Positions 16,277-24,159 of a DNA stretch of 41,994 bases are shown piece by piece. The position numbers and the translations under genes were made by a program. Below the pieces are notes generated by a model that searched no databases, had not been told where the DNA came from, and saw only the letters and a program-made list of their open reading frames with translations. Origin of the DNA: Marinosulfonomonas sp. (lineage in GTDB: Bacteria > Pseudomonadota > Alphaproteobacteria > Rhodobacterales > Rhodobacteraceae); the NCBI GenBank assembly GCA_015488685.1, contig WFNH01000053.1, positions 1 to 41,994 of the forward strand, in the 5' to 3' direction. The first letter of the stretch is position 1; each line of letters opens with the position of its first letter.

Positions 16277-17569
16277 TTGGGATTCGTTGAAAAAAGAAAT
16301 GTGTATCGCCCCGCCTCGGGCGAAGCCCCCTTCGGGTTTGATGAAATCTTCTTCTCGCGCACAGATCATCGCGGGGTGATTGAATGCGGGAACTATGTGT
16401 TCCAGCGGGTTTCAGATTACGACTGGGCCGATCTGATCGGCGCCCCCCATAAACGCATCCGCCACCCCGATATGCCCAAAGGCGTGTTCTGGCTGTTCTG
16501 GCAAACGCTTAAGGCCGGAGAACCGATCGGAGCATATGTCAAGAACAAGGCGCGGGATGGTTTGTATTACTGGGTTTATGCGGTGGCTATGCCATTTCAG
16601 GGCGGGTTCCTGTCGATCCGGATCAAACCTGCCAGCGACCTGTTTGAAACGATCAAACAGGAATATGAGGCCCTGCGCGAGGCCGAGGAAAACCAGGGGC
16701 TGACACCCGAGGAAAGCGCAACAGAATTATTGAAGCGGATCGGCAAGTTGGGGTATCCTGACTATCGGGCCTTTGAAAGCGATGCCCTGACGCGGGAACT
16801 GGCGGCACGGGACGTCAAGGTTAACGCAAATGTCGATCCGGAAATCGAGAAATTCACGGAAATGGCGGAGGCGGCCAGTGCCCTGAAAAGCGAAACCATT
16901 TCACTGTCGGATGGATTTCACGCGGTCAGCACCGTGCCAACCAATATGCGCATCATTGCCTCGCGGCTGGAACCTTCAGGCGGGGCGGTCAGCGCCTTGT
17001 CGCAAAACTACTGGTCCATGTCCGAGGAAATGGCGCAGTGGTTCCGACGCTATGTCACCAATTCGGACAGTGATTTTGCCACCATGTGTGACACGCTTGC
17101 CGAATGCCGGTTCCTGCTGGGTATCGCGCGGATGTTGCGGGAAATGTCGACCAGTTTTTCTCTGGAGCGGCGTGCGCTTGGCGGTTGTGATCTGAAGACG
17201 GAACAAAAGCAGATGGCAGATCTGGCGACGGCCTCGACCCGCAAGGCGATGGAGGGGTTGAACGAGGTTTCCGAAGTCGCATTACGGATTTCACGCGCGG
17301 TTGCTGTTATGCGACGCTTTACCCTTGGGCTAAGTTCGACCCGTGTGATGTGCAATATCGAAAGTGCGCGTTTGTCCAAGGGGGGCGAAAGCCTGAACTA
17401 TGTGATCACCCAACTGGCGGGATTCCAGACCAATGTTGATGACCAACTGGAACGGATCGAGGATTTTAGCCTGTCGATCCAGCGCAATGCAGATGCCCTG
17501 ATGGCCAAAGGGGACGGGCCAATGCGCCGTCCCCCTGTCAAATCCGAAAGTCGCGAACCGTCGGCTTAA
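16277..17569 (+). CDS. PAS-domain protein with chemoreceptor-like helical C-terminus
   Basis: 430 residues from TTG 16277 (GTG 16301 is an alternative). Residues about 20-125 form an Aer-like PAS domain: [22 protein letters not shown], then [18 protein letters not shown], and a [18 protein letters not shown] strand pair. No membrane segment follows. The C-terminal 220 residues are helical. The stretch [25 protein letters not shown] and a second one, [17 protein letters not shown], look like worn versions of the methyl-accepting chemoreceptor tip (NLLALNAAIEAARAGE-type), but the consensus is lost. It may be a soluble redox or ligand sensor that no longer couples to CheA/CheW, or a distinct signalling family. 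Transcribed alone, convergent with grx4, overlapping it by 4 bases. Confidence 0.8.
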   Translation: MGFVEKRNVYRPASGEAPFGFDEIFFSRTDHRGVIECGNYVFQRVSDYDWADLIGAPHKRIRHPDMPKGVFWLFWQTLKAGEPIGAYVKNKARDGLYYWVYAVAMPFQGGFLSIRIKPASDLFETIKQEYEALREAEENQGLTPEESATELLKRIGKLGYPDYRAFESDALTRELAARDVKVNANVDPEIEKFTEMAEAASALKSETISLSDGFHAVSTVPTNMRIIASRLEPSGGAVSALSQNYWSMSEEMAQWFRRYVTNSDSDFATMCDTLAECRFLLGIARMLREMSTSFSLERRALGGCDLKTEQKQMADLATASTRKAMEGLNEVSEVALRISRAVAVMRRFTLGLSSTRVMCNIESARLSKGGESLNYVITQLAGFQTNVDDQLERIEDFSLSIQRNADALMAKGDGPMRRPPVKSESREPSA

Positions 17570-17928
17570 CCGTTGGCTTCGCGAATTTTGTCGGCGGCTT
17601 CCTTGCTGTAAGCAACGCCTTCTTTGTCGAACAACTGGTCCAGTTCGCCCGACAGGGTCATTTCTGTGACGATGTCGCAACCGCCTACAAATTCGCCTTT
17701 GACATAGAGCTGCGGGATGGTGGGCCAGTCGGAATAGTCCTTGATGCCCTGGCGGATGCCCTCATCGGCCAGCACGTTCACATCGGTGAAATCCACACCC
17801 ATGAAATTCAGCACACCGGCCACGCGGGATGAAAACCCGCACTGTGGCGCGTCTTTGGTGCCTTTCATGAACAGAACCACATCGTTGCTGGTGACTGTAT
17901 CTTTGATCTGGGTTGTTGCGTCGGTCAT
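17566..17928 (-). CDS. grxD: Grx4-family monothiol glutaredoxin
   Basis: 120 residues with the monothiol active site CGFS (C30-S33) preceded by [10 protein letters not shown], then [40 protein letters not shown]. This class carries a glutathione-ligated 2Fe-2S cluster and delivers or stores iron-sulfur clusters with BolA proteins. A bolA-type gene lies two genes upstream on the same strand, and the gene between overlaps this one by 4 bases (ATGA), so the three form an operon. The start codon has a CGGAGATAG site. Confidence 0.97.
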   Translation of the reverse strand: MTDATTQIKDTVTSNDVVLFMKGTKDAPQCGFSSRVAGVLNFMGVDFTDVNVLADEGIRQGIKDYSDWPTIPQLYVKGEFVGGCDIVTEMTLSGELDQLFDKEGVAYSKEAADKIREANG

Positions 17929-18251
17929 TTTCTATCTCCGTTTGTCCGCGTTGGCGGGGTGTCTGTTTTGCGGCTGTGCCGCTTTCTTGTAAGTCTTGTC
18001 CAGAACTGCATATCACGCGCCCCAAGGGCTGCGGCCGAACGGTTGGCCCCTTCCGAGGCGCGGATCACGTCCATGTCGATGGCTTCCATACCAAGTTCTG
18101 GTTTATCCTCGTCCTCGTTGTAAACCTCGTCATCCAGAAACTGTTTTGCCAGCGGTGGCCGCGGCTTGTTGCGCTTCAGGATCATTTCAATCAGGATCGC
18201 AATAGCAATCAGGGCGGCAATTCCCAAGAGGATGCTTTGCCACAGGCCCAT
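17925..18251 (-). CDS. Membrane-anchored protein of unknown function between bolA and grx4
   Basis: 108 residues. One N-terminal membrane segment ([20 protein letters not shown], about residues 6-25) is followed by a basic cluster (KRNKPRPP) and a charged, probably disordered cytoplasmic tail with an acidic run ([13 protein letters not shown]) and a region [26 protein letters not shown]. Not recognised beyond that. It starts 3 bases after the bolA stop and its TGA overlaps the grx4 ATG, so translation is coupled on both sides. Being trapped in the BolA-Grx4 operon suggests a role in iron-sulfur trafficking or its membrane anchoring (inference). Confidence 0.85.
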   Translation of the reverse strand: MGLWQSILLGIAALIAIAILIEMILKRNKPRPPLAKQFLDDEVYNEDEDKPELGMEAIDMDVIRASEGANRSAAALGARDMQFWTRLTRKRHSRKTDTPPTRTNGDRK

Positions 18252-18254
18252 CGC

Positions 18255-18491
18255 TTATTCCGGTGCCTTGGTGGTCAGGGCCAGTGCATGCAATTCCCCG
18301 TTCGGGCCATCCATCTTGCCTTTCAAGGCCGCGAAAACCGCCCGCTGTTGCTGCACACGGTTCATATCGCGAAAACTTTCATCCACCACCATCGCCGAAA
18401 AATGCACCCCGTCATCGCCTTCGATCGTGATCGTGGCATTGGGGAACGAGGCGCGGATCAGCTCTTCTACTTCGTGGGCTTGCATGGCCAT
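18255..18491 (-). CDS. BolA/IbaG-type protein
   Basis: 78 residues. The pattern HEVEELIRASFPNATITIEGDDGVHFSAMVVDESF and the C-terminal GELHALALTTKAP are those of the BolA fold. The MNRVQQQRAVFAAL segment, lacking the RHR of classical BolA, fits the IbaG/BolA2 branch. H30 and H68 are candidate cluster ligands. These proteins pair with CGFS glutaredoxins on a shared 2Fe-2S cluster, and that partner is encoded two genes downstream. The ATG at 18491 has an AAGGAT site; a second ATG two codons later is possible. Confidence 0.93.
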   Translation of the reverse strand: MAMQAHEVEELIRASFPNATITIEGDDGVHFSAMVVDESFRDMNRVQQQRAVFAALKGKMDGPNGELHALALTTKAPE

Positions 18492-18581
18492 GGGCGATAT
18501 CCTTCCGAATTTATGTTGCTTACTATTTAAGTCGGGATTGTCGCCCGTGCAAGGGGACCTTGCCGGATTACGATGTCACAC

Positions 18582-20741
18582 TCAAGTTACAGTGGCTTCA
18601 AAACTGCTGCGGAAGGTTTCGGACAGTTCCGCCAGTGGTGCCGAGAAGTCACCGAATGTCACCGCATCCCCGCCGAACCGTCCGACTGTGGCAATCGGCA
18701 CTCCGGCTTCGGAGGCGGCAATCATCAGCGCTTCGGCCTGATCGAAATTGCAGGCAATCAGGTAGCGCGCCTGATCCTCGCCAAACAGGGTGGGGGTGTC
18801 GGCAGCCTCAAGCGTGACGCCAACGCCCGCGTTTTCGGCCATTTCAAAGGCGGCCAGTGCCAGTCCGCCATCGGACAGGTCGGTCACCGCTTTGATCAAC
18901 GCGCCATTGGCGCGGATGAATTCACCGGCGCGACGTTCAGCCTCGAGATCCACATGCGGCGCATCGCCATCTTCGCGATTGAACACCTCGGCCAGCAGGG
19001 CGGATTGCCCAAGGTGACCGGTGGTATCGCCAACCAGCAGGGCGACATGGCCTTCGCGGGCCTCGCCGGAAATCAGATCGTCGATGTTTTCAATCAGGCC
19101 GACCGCGCCGATGGTGGGGGTTGGCAGAATGCCGGTGCCGTCGGTTTCGTTATAAAGCGAAACGTTGCCAGACACGATTGGCATGTCCAGTGCGGAAACG
19201 GCTTCGGAGATGCCATTGATCGCGCCGACGAATTGTCCCATGATTTCGGTCTTTTCGGGGTTGCCGAAGTTCATATTGTCGGTGGTGGCCAGCGGTTTGG
19301 CCCCAACGGCACAGAGGTTGCGGTAAGCCTCGGCCACTGCCTGTTTGCCGCCTTCAAGCGGGTTGGCCATCACGTAGCGGGGTGTGACATCCGAGGTGAA
19401 TGCCAGCGCCTTGTCGGTGCCATGCACCCGCACCACGCCTGCACCGATACCGGGCAGAACAGCGGAATCGGCCATGACCATGGTGTCATATTGCTCGTAA
19501 ACCCATTGTTTCGCGGCATAGTTGGGTGACGAGATCAGCGCGCGCAGCCCCTCGATTGCGTCGATTTCGGGCACATCGGCCAGCGGCTCGGCGGCGGGGG
19601 TTTCCACCCACGGGCGGTCGTATTCCGGCGCGTTGCCCGACAGGGCCTTCAGCGGCAGATCGGCCTTGAGTTCATTGCCATGCATGATGACAAAGCGGTC
19701 CTCGGCGATGGTTTCGCCGACGATGGCAAAATCCAGATCCCATTTTTCGAACACGGCTTTGGCCACGTCCTCAAGCTCGGGGTTCAGCACCATCAACATG
19801 CGTTCTTGTGATTCCGACAGCATCATTTCATAGGCTGTCATGTTTTCCTCGCGCACCGGCACGCGGTCCAGATCCAACCGCACGCCCAAATTACCCTTGT
19901 CGCCCATTTCAACGGCCGAACAGGTCAGACCCGCCGCGCCCATGTCCTGAATCGAGATCACGGCGCCGGTGGCCATCAGTTCCAGCGTGGCCTCCATCAG
20001 GCGCTTTTCGGTGAACGGGTCACCCACCTGAACGGTGGGGCGCTTTTCCTCGATGGTGTCGTCAAATTCGGCCGAGGCCATGGTTGCACCGCCAACCCCG
20101 TCACGGCCGGTTTTTGCGCCAAGGTAAACAACGGGCATACCGATGCCTGATGCGGCGGAATAGAAAATCTTGTCGGTGTCGGCCAGACCGGCGGCAAAAG
20201 CGTTGACCAGACAATTGCCGTTATAGGCCGGATCAAAGCGCACTTCGCCGCCCACGGTGGGCACGCCGAAACAGTTGCCATAGCCGCCGACACCTTCGAC
20301 CACCCCATGCACCAGCTGGCGGGTTTTGGGATGGGACGGTTCGCCGAATGACAGCGAATTCATCGCCGCAATCGGGCGGGCACCCATGGTGAACACATCG
20401 CGCAGGATGCCGCCAACGCCCGTGGCCGCCCCCTGATAGGGTTCGATATAGCTGGGGTGGTTGTGGCTTTCCATTTTGAACACCACGCATTGCCCGTCGC
20501 CAATATCGACGATGCCTGCGTTTTCACCGGGGCCGCAAATGACCTGCGGGCCTTTGGTCGGCAGGGTGCGCAGCCATTTCTTTGATGACTTGTAGGAACA
20601 ATGCTCGTTCCACATGGCCGAGAAAATACCAAGTTCGGTAAATGTCGGCGCGCGGCCAATGATATCCAGGATCAGCGCATATTCATCCTTGCTCAGCCCG
20701 TGGCTGGCAATCAACTCGTCGGTAATCTGCGGCTCTTGCAT
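18582..20741 (-). CDS. purL: Phosphoribosylformylglycinamidine synthase II
   Basis: 719 residues, the size of the small PurL that works with separate PurS and PurQ. It makes formylglycinamidine ribonucleotide in purine synthesis, using ATP and ammonia from PurQ. Motifs: [27 protein letters not shown] (ATP site), [23 protein letters not shown], and in the second half [10 protein letters not shown] and DLSDGGLA. The ATG has a GGGGGA site. PurS and PurQ are not in the window; they would lie elsewhere. It is 90 bases upstream of bolA on the same strand, so the iron-sulfur genes could be read from its promoter. Confidence 0.98.
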   Translation of the reverse strand: MQEPQITDELIASHGLSKDEYALILDIIGRAPTFTELGIFSAMWNEHCSYKSSKKWLRTLPTKGPQVICGPGENAGIVDIGDGQCVVFKMESHNHPSYIEPYQGAATGVGGILRDVFTMGARPIAAMNSLSFGEPSHPKTRQLVHGVVEGVGGYGNCFGVPTVGGEVRFDPAYNGNCLVNAFAAGLADTDKIFYSAASGIGMPVVYLGAKTGRDGVGGATMASAEFDDTIEEKRPTVQVGDPFTEKRLMEATLELMATGAVISIQDMGAAGLTCSAVEMGDKGNLGVRLDLDRVPVREENMTAYEMMLSESQERMLMVLNPELEDVAKAVFEKWDLDFAIVGETIAEDRFVIMHGNELKADLPLKALSGNAPEYDRPWVETPAAEPLADVPEIDAIEGLRALISSPNYAAKQWVYEQYDTMVMADSAVLPGIGAGVVRVHGTDKALAFTSDVTPRYVMANPLEGGKQAVAEAYRNLCAVGAKPLATTDNMNFGNPEKTEIMGQFVGAINGISEAVSALDMPIVSGNVSLYNETDGTGILPTPTIGAVGLIENIDDLISGEAREGHVALLVGDTTGHLGQSALLAEVFNREDGDAPHVDLEAERRAGEFIRANGALIKAVTDLSDGGLALAAFEMAENAGVGVTLEAADTPTLFGEDQARYLIACNFDQAEALMIAASEAGVPIATVGRFGGDAVTFGDFSAPLAELSETFRSSFEATVT

Positions 20742-20890
20742 CCAATTCCCCCAAGGCAGCTGTTGGGCGCCTTTTAGGGCATGGCGGGGCGTAGGGGAAT
20801 GCGGTTTTTCAAATTATTTTGCTGCCTATGTCGAAATGCCGCCACTTCGTTCGTCTTTATTCCGTAACCAACAAGGAAAGGGACAGAGAA

Positions 20891-21280
20891 ATGACACTCG
20901 AGATTACCCCGATATACGCGGTGCCATTGGCGGTTTTGATGCTGATACTTTGGGTGAATGTGACCAAAACCCGTGCCGCAAATGGCATATCAATCGGTGA
21001 TGCGGGCGATATCGCATTGCACGAGAAAATCCGCCGACATGGCAATTTCATCGAATGGGTGCCGATTGTGCTGTTGATGATGCTGATGGCGGAACTGCGC
21101 GGGGTCGGGGAGATGTGGCTGCATATTGCCGGTATATTGCTGGTGGTATCGCGGGCGCTGCATCCGCTTGGCCTGAAGGCCGATGCGTCCAAGCACCCGC
21201 TGCGCATTGTTGGCAATACGGGGTCGCTATTCGCGCTGGTGATCTGCGTAGCGGGGATCGTTTATTCGTATCTTGGTTAA
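20891..21280 (+). CDS. MAPEG-family membrane protein
   Basis: 129 residues from ATG 20891 with an AGGAAAGGG site; the open frame upstream (to 20819) is not part of it. It has four hydrophobic segments and the family pattern KIRRHGNFIEWVPIVLLMM (RxxxNxxE-like), followed by the LHPLGLK loop. MAPEG proteins are glutathione-dependent membrane enzymes in eukaryotes; the bacterial members are mostly uncharacterised, often glutathione S-transferase-like. It stands 60 bases before the YciI gene on the same strand. Confidence 0.9.
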   Translation: MTLEITPIYAVPLAVLMLILWVNVTKTRAANGISIGDAGDIALHEKIRRHGNFIEWVPIVLLMMLMAELRGVGEMWLHIAGILLVVSRALHPLGLKADASKHPLRIVGNTGSLFALVICVAGIVYSYLG

Positions 21281-21340
21281 AAGATTGCAAATTGACTTCA
21301 ACGGGGGGACACTCCCACCATTAATAGTAAAGGAAACGCT

Positions 21341-21691
21341 ATGAAATATCTTGCTTTGATCTATTCCGCACAGGATGCCGGCCCTCAGCCCAATACACCC
21401 GAATTCGGGCAGTTGATGGGCGGGTATCAAGCCGCCGGCAAGAAATATGCCGAAGACGGTGTGATGCTGGCCGGCGAGGCATTGCAACCGGTTGAAACCG
21501 CCACCAGCATTCGCATTCGCGATGGCAAGGCCGAACTGATGGACGGCCCCTTTGCCGAAACCAAGGAGCAGTTGGGCGGGTTTTACCTGTTTGAATGCGA
21601 CACGCTGGATGACGCGATCAAATACGCCAAAATGATCCCGACCGCCGAATATGGCACGGTCGAGGTGCGCCCGATCATGACATTCGACTGA
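21341..21691 (+). CDS. YciI-like (DGPF-domain) protein
   Basis: 116 residues with the hallmark DGPF at 68-71 inside AELMDGPFAETKEQLGGFYLFE. The fold is a ferredoxin-like dimer related to YciI. Proteins of this family are encoded next to ECF42 sigma factors in many bacteria, as here: only one base separates its TGA from the sigma-factor ATG. Function of the DGPF proteins is unknown; they are thought to be targets or partners of the sigma factor. The start codon has an AAAGGAAA site. Confidence 0.93.
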   Translation: MKYLALIYSAQDAGPQPNTPEFGQLMGGYQAAGKKYAEDGVMLAGEALQPVETATSIRIRDGKAELMDGPFAETKEQLGGFYLFECDTLDDAIKYAKMIPTAEYGTVEVRPIMTFD

Positions 21692-21692
21692 T

Positions 21693-22952
21693 ATGACCGC
21701 CGCCCCCGATGCCGTGCATACGGCGATTGATTATACCCTGCGTCAGGACAGGGGGCGGCTGATTGCGGCGTTAACGGCCGCAATTGGCGATTTTGAGTTG
21801 GCCGAGGAATGTTTGCAGGACGCGATCGAGGCCGCTTTGGAAAAATGGCCCGGCAGCGGTATTCCGAAATCACGCCGTGGCTGGCTGTTGCAGGTGGCGC
21901 GGCGCAAGGCGCTGGATCGGTTCCGGCGGGCCAAAAACCTGAAAGAAAAATCCGCACAGATTGCGGTTCTGGAACAGGCCGAAGCAGACGCCCCCGCTAA
22001 TACCCACGACATACCCGACCACCGCTTGCGTCTGATTTTTACCTGTTGTCACCCTGCGTTAGACGAAAAAACCCGCGTGGCGCTGACCCTGCGCACCCTT
22101 GGTGGTTTGACGACCGAGGAAATCGCCCGCGCATTTCTGGACAAACCCGCAACCATGGGCCAGCGGCTGGCCCGCGCGCGCAGCAAGATCAGCAAGGCGG
22201 GGATACCGTTTGAAATACCGGATGGCGAAGCGTTGGAAGAGCGGATCAATTCGGTACTGTCGGTGATCTATCTGATTTTCAACGAAGGCTATGCCGCCAG
22301 CAGCGGCGATACCCCGATCCGCATTGACCTGTGCGAAGAGGCGATTTTTCTGGCGCGCCTGATGGTGCAATTATGCCCGGATGCGCCCGAAGTTGCCGGA
22401 TTATTGGCGCTGATCTTGTTGACCCATTCCCGCAACAAGGCGCGTTATCGGGACGGGGCTTATGTGCCGCTGAATGAGCAGAACCGCGATTTGTGGGATC
22501 ATAAACGGATTGCCGAAGGTCAATCCATACTGGAGGCGGCGATGAAACGGGGGCAGGTGGGGCCATACCAGTTGCAAGCGGCCATAACCGCATTGCATTG
22601 CGAGGCCGCAAGCGCAAATGGGACCGACTGGCCGCAGATCGCTGCCCTTTATCGTCTGATGGAACAGATCGCCCCCAGCGATATTGTGCGGCTTAACCTT
22701 GCGGTGGCGGTTTCTTATGCGGAAGGGGCAGAAGAGGCTCTGGAATTGATGGAGCCGCTGGCCCGCAGCTTGGGCAAATACCAACCCTATTTTGCTGCAA
22801 AGGCGGATATGCTGCGTCGGGCAGGGCAGTTCGGGCAGGCGCGGGTAGCTTATGAATCCGCGTTGGCGCTGACCACCAGTCAGGCTGACCGAAGCTTTCT
22901 ACACGACCGTTTGGCAGTAGTTAACGATTTGCCAAAAAAAAGGCCGAGCTAA
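21693..22952 (+). CDS. ECF42-type RNA polymerase sigma factor with TPR-like C-terminal domain
   Basis: 419 residues, about twice a normal ECF sigma factor. Order: sigma region 2 (DFELAEECLQDAIEAALEKW, then GWLLQVARRKALDRFRR, about residues 30-80), region 4 (TLRTLGGLTTEEIARAF, about 130-170), then a long helical domain (about 185-410) with the DUF6596 pattern LIFNEGYAAS and TPR-like helices. This build and the adjacent DGPF gene match group ECF42, which lacks a classic anti-sigma factor and may be controlled by its own C-terminal domain. I see no ECF42 promoter upstream of the YciI gene. Its last codons and stop lie inside a hairpin that also ends a minus-strand transcript. Confidence 0.92.
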   Translation: MTAAPDAVHTAIDYTLRQDRGRLIAALTAAIGDFELAEECLQDAIEAALEKWPGSGIPKSRRGWLLQVARRKALDRFRRAKNLKEKSAQIAVLEQAEADAPANTHDIPDHRLRLIFTCCHPALDEKTRVALTLRTLGGLTTEEIARAFLDKPATMGQRLARARSKISKAGIPFEIPDGEALEERINSVLSVIYLIFNEGYAASSGDTPIRIDLCEEAIFLARLMVQLCPDAPEVAGLLALILLTHSRNKARYRDGAYVPLNEQNRDLWDHKRIAEGQSILEAAMKRGQVGPYQLQAAITALHCEAASANGTDWPQIAALYRLMEQIAPSDIVRLNLAVAVSYAEGAEEALELMEPLARSLGKYQPYFAAKADMLRRAGQFGQARVAYESALALTTSQADRSFLHDRLAVVNDLPKKRPS

Positions 22953-22963
22953 AAAGCTCGGCC
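22934..22963 (-). terminator. Strong terminator serving the minus-strand sRNA and LysR gene
   Basis: On the minus strand: GGCCGAGCT, loop TTTT, AGCTCGGCC (perfect 9-base stem), followed by eight T residues. It overlaps the last codons of the sigma-factor gene on the other strand. On the plus strand the same hairpin lacks a T-run. Confidence 0.92.
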
Positions 22964-23019
22964 GAAGTCCAACAGGGAGGTATGAAGCCAGCAAGAGTTG
23001 CCTCGATTACTGTCTTCAT
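22934..23019 (-). ncRNA. Candidate small regulatory RNA with anti-Shine-Dalgarno linker
   Basis: About 86 bases, read on the minus strand between the LysR stop and the sigma-factor gene. Parts in order: a promoter with -35 TTGAAA (23054-23049), a 17-base spacer and -10 TAAATA (23031-23026), placing the start near 23019; a 5' hairpin 23019-22982 (ATGAAG-A-CAG pairing with CTG-G-CTTCAT, inner GAG-GCAA-CTC with a GNRA-type loop); an unpaired linker holding CCTCCC (22980-22975), complementary to a ribosome-binding site; and the terminator at 22963-22934. This is the build of Hfq-dependent trans-acting sRNAs such as the AbcR type, but I cannot assign it to a named family. The predicted start coincides with the first paired base. 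Confidence 0.7.
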
Positions 23020-23025
23020 GAGTGT

Positions 23026-23054
23026 TATTTAGGTTGGCCAATCGACGCTTTCAA
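23026..23054 (-). promoter_or_regulatory. Predicted promoter of the candidate sRNA
   Basis: TTGAAA (5 of 6 to consensus) and TAAATA (3 of 6) separated by 17 bases, reading on the minus strand. The -35 box is part of a small inverted repeat TTTCAAG-N7-CTTGAAA (23049-23069), which could be an operator. Confidence 0.5.
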
Positions 23055-23082
23055 GAGATATGCTTGAAAACCCGCTATGCAT

Positions 23083-24000
23083 TCAGCGCATAGCTTGTTT
23101 TTCACCCTCGCCCCGCAGCCGTTTGCGCCGCGCGATGATTTCTTCCGTTACAAAATCACGGAATGCCGCAATACGCTTGGAATGGCGCAATTCCTCGGGA
23201 TAGGCAAGGAAAACAGGGATGTCGTTCGACTCCATATCGGGCAATACCCGCACCAGATCGGGAAAATCTTCGGTTACATAATCCGGCAATGCCCCGATTC
23301 CAAGATGGCTTCGCATGGCCTGAAGGATACCAAAGTAGTTGTTTACCGTCAGCAGCGAGCGCACGCCGCCGCTTAACAGTTTGTGTGTGAATATCGAACT
23401 TGCGCTGACCTGCTGGGCGGTTGTGCTTTGGCATATCAAACGGTGCGTTTGCAAATCTTCGGGTTTTTCCGGTGTGCCGTGTTCGTCCAGATAGTTGCGG
23501 GTTGCGTATAGGCGCATGTTTACGTTCATCAGCCGTTTACGGATCAGGTCGGCCTGTGACGGTTCTTTCATACGGATGGCCACATCGGCCTCGCGCATGG
23601 GCAGGTCCAGCACGCGTTCCTTCAGGATCAGGTCGATGCGCAGGTCGGGATAGTTTTCATACAATTGCGACAGGCGCGGGGCCAGCCACAACAGGCCGAA
23701 ACCCATGGTGGTAGTGACACGCAACTCGCCGAATACCTCGTCGGCGCTGTCGCGGATGCGGGCGGTCGCGGCCTCGAGCCGGTGATCAATTGATTTGGTG
23801 GCATCAAACAGCAATTCGCCCTGTTCCGTCAGAATCAGTCCTCGGGCATGGCGGTGGAACAGGGTGGCATTCAGGCTTTCTTCAAGTGCACGAATTTGCC
23901 GGCTGACGGCTGATTGCGACAGATTAAGGACTTCGCCAGCCCGTGTCAGGCTGCCTGCATCGGCCACCGCGTGAAATATTCTTAGCTTGTCCCAGTCCAT
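23083..24000 (-). CDS. LysR-family transcriptional regulator (divergent from indolepyruvate oxidoreductase)
   Basis: 305 residues from ATG 24000 (MDWDKLRIFHAVADAGSL), the standard LysR start; a 17-residue upstream extension is rejected. Winged helix at about residues 3-60 (LTRAGEVLNLSQSAVSRQIRALEE), then the effector domain with FGELRVTTTMGFGLLWLAPRL. It is divergent from the indolepyruvate oxidoreductase gene, and the shared 159-base region carries a perfect TAGGTCA-N7-TGACCTA palindrome containing a T-N11-A LysR box. It likely controls that enzyme in response to an aromatic amino-acid intermediate (inference). Confidence 0.92.
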   Translation of the reverse strand: MDWDKLRIFHAVADAGSLTRAGEVLNLSQSAVSRQIRALEESLNATLFHRHARGLILTEQGELLFDATKSIDHRLEAATARIRDSADEVFGELRVTTTMGFGLLWLAPRLSQLYENYPDLRIDLILKERVLDLPMREADVAIRMKEPSQADLIRKRLMNVNMRLYATRNYLDEHGTPEKPEDLQTHRLICQSTTAQQVSASSIFTHKLLSGGVRSLLTVNNYFGILQAMRSHLGIGALPDYVTEDFPDLVRVLPDMESNDIPVFLAYPEELRHSKRIAAFRDFVTEEIIARRKRLRGEGEKQAMR

Positions 24001-24099
24001 AACGCCCCAACTATTACTGATAATGCCGGATTTTGAAACAGAATTATCCACTGAAGCATCAGGAAAGGAAAGTGCAAACCATCACTATTTTTTGCTTGG

Positions 24100-24120
24100 T
24101 AGGTCAAAGTTTATGACCTA
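24100..24120. promoter_or_regulatory. LysR-box palindrome upstream of the indolepyruvate oxidoreductase gene
   Basis: TAGGTCA (24100-24106), 7 bases, TGACCTA (24114-24120): perfect arms, with T-N11-A inside (T104 to A116 in the last three digits). A TATACT -10 box lies at 24130-24135; the -35 position falls within the palindrome and is poor, as expected for an activator-dependent promoter. Confidence 0.65.
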
Positions 24121-24159
24121 TTGTTGTGCTATACTGCGTCTAAGGGGAGAAGCCGCACG

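Noticed and set aside
15169-16362. Minus-strand open frame of 397 codons opposite the coiled-coil gene and zapA
   Set aside because: Ser/Ala-rich antisense shadow covering two coupled real genes and two intergenic spaces.
21281-21340. ECF42-dependent promoter before the YciI gene
   Set aside because: A TTGACT box is present but no suitably spaced -10 and no TGTCGA-type ECF42 motif.
22982-23032. 16-codon plus-strand frame (MKPARVASITVFMSVI) with a strong AGGGAGG site
   Set aside because: Attractive as a leader peptide, but it is the exact complement of the candidate sRNA hairpin and anti-Shine-Dalgarno stretch, which explain the same bases better, and no gene follows on that strand.
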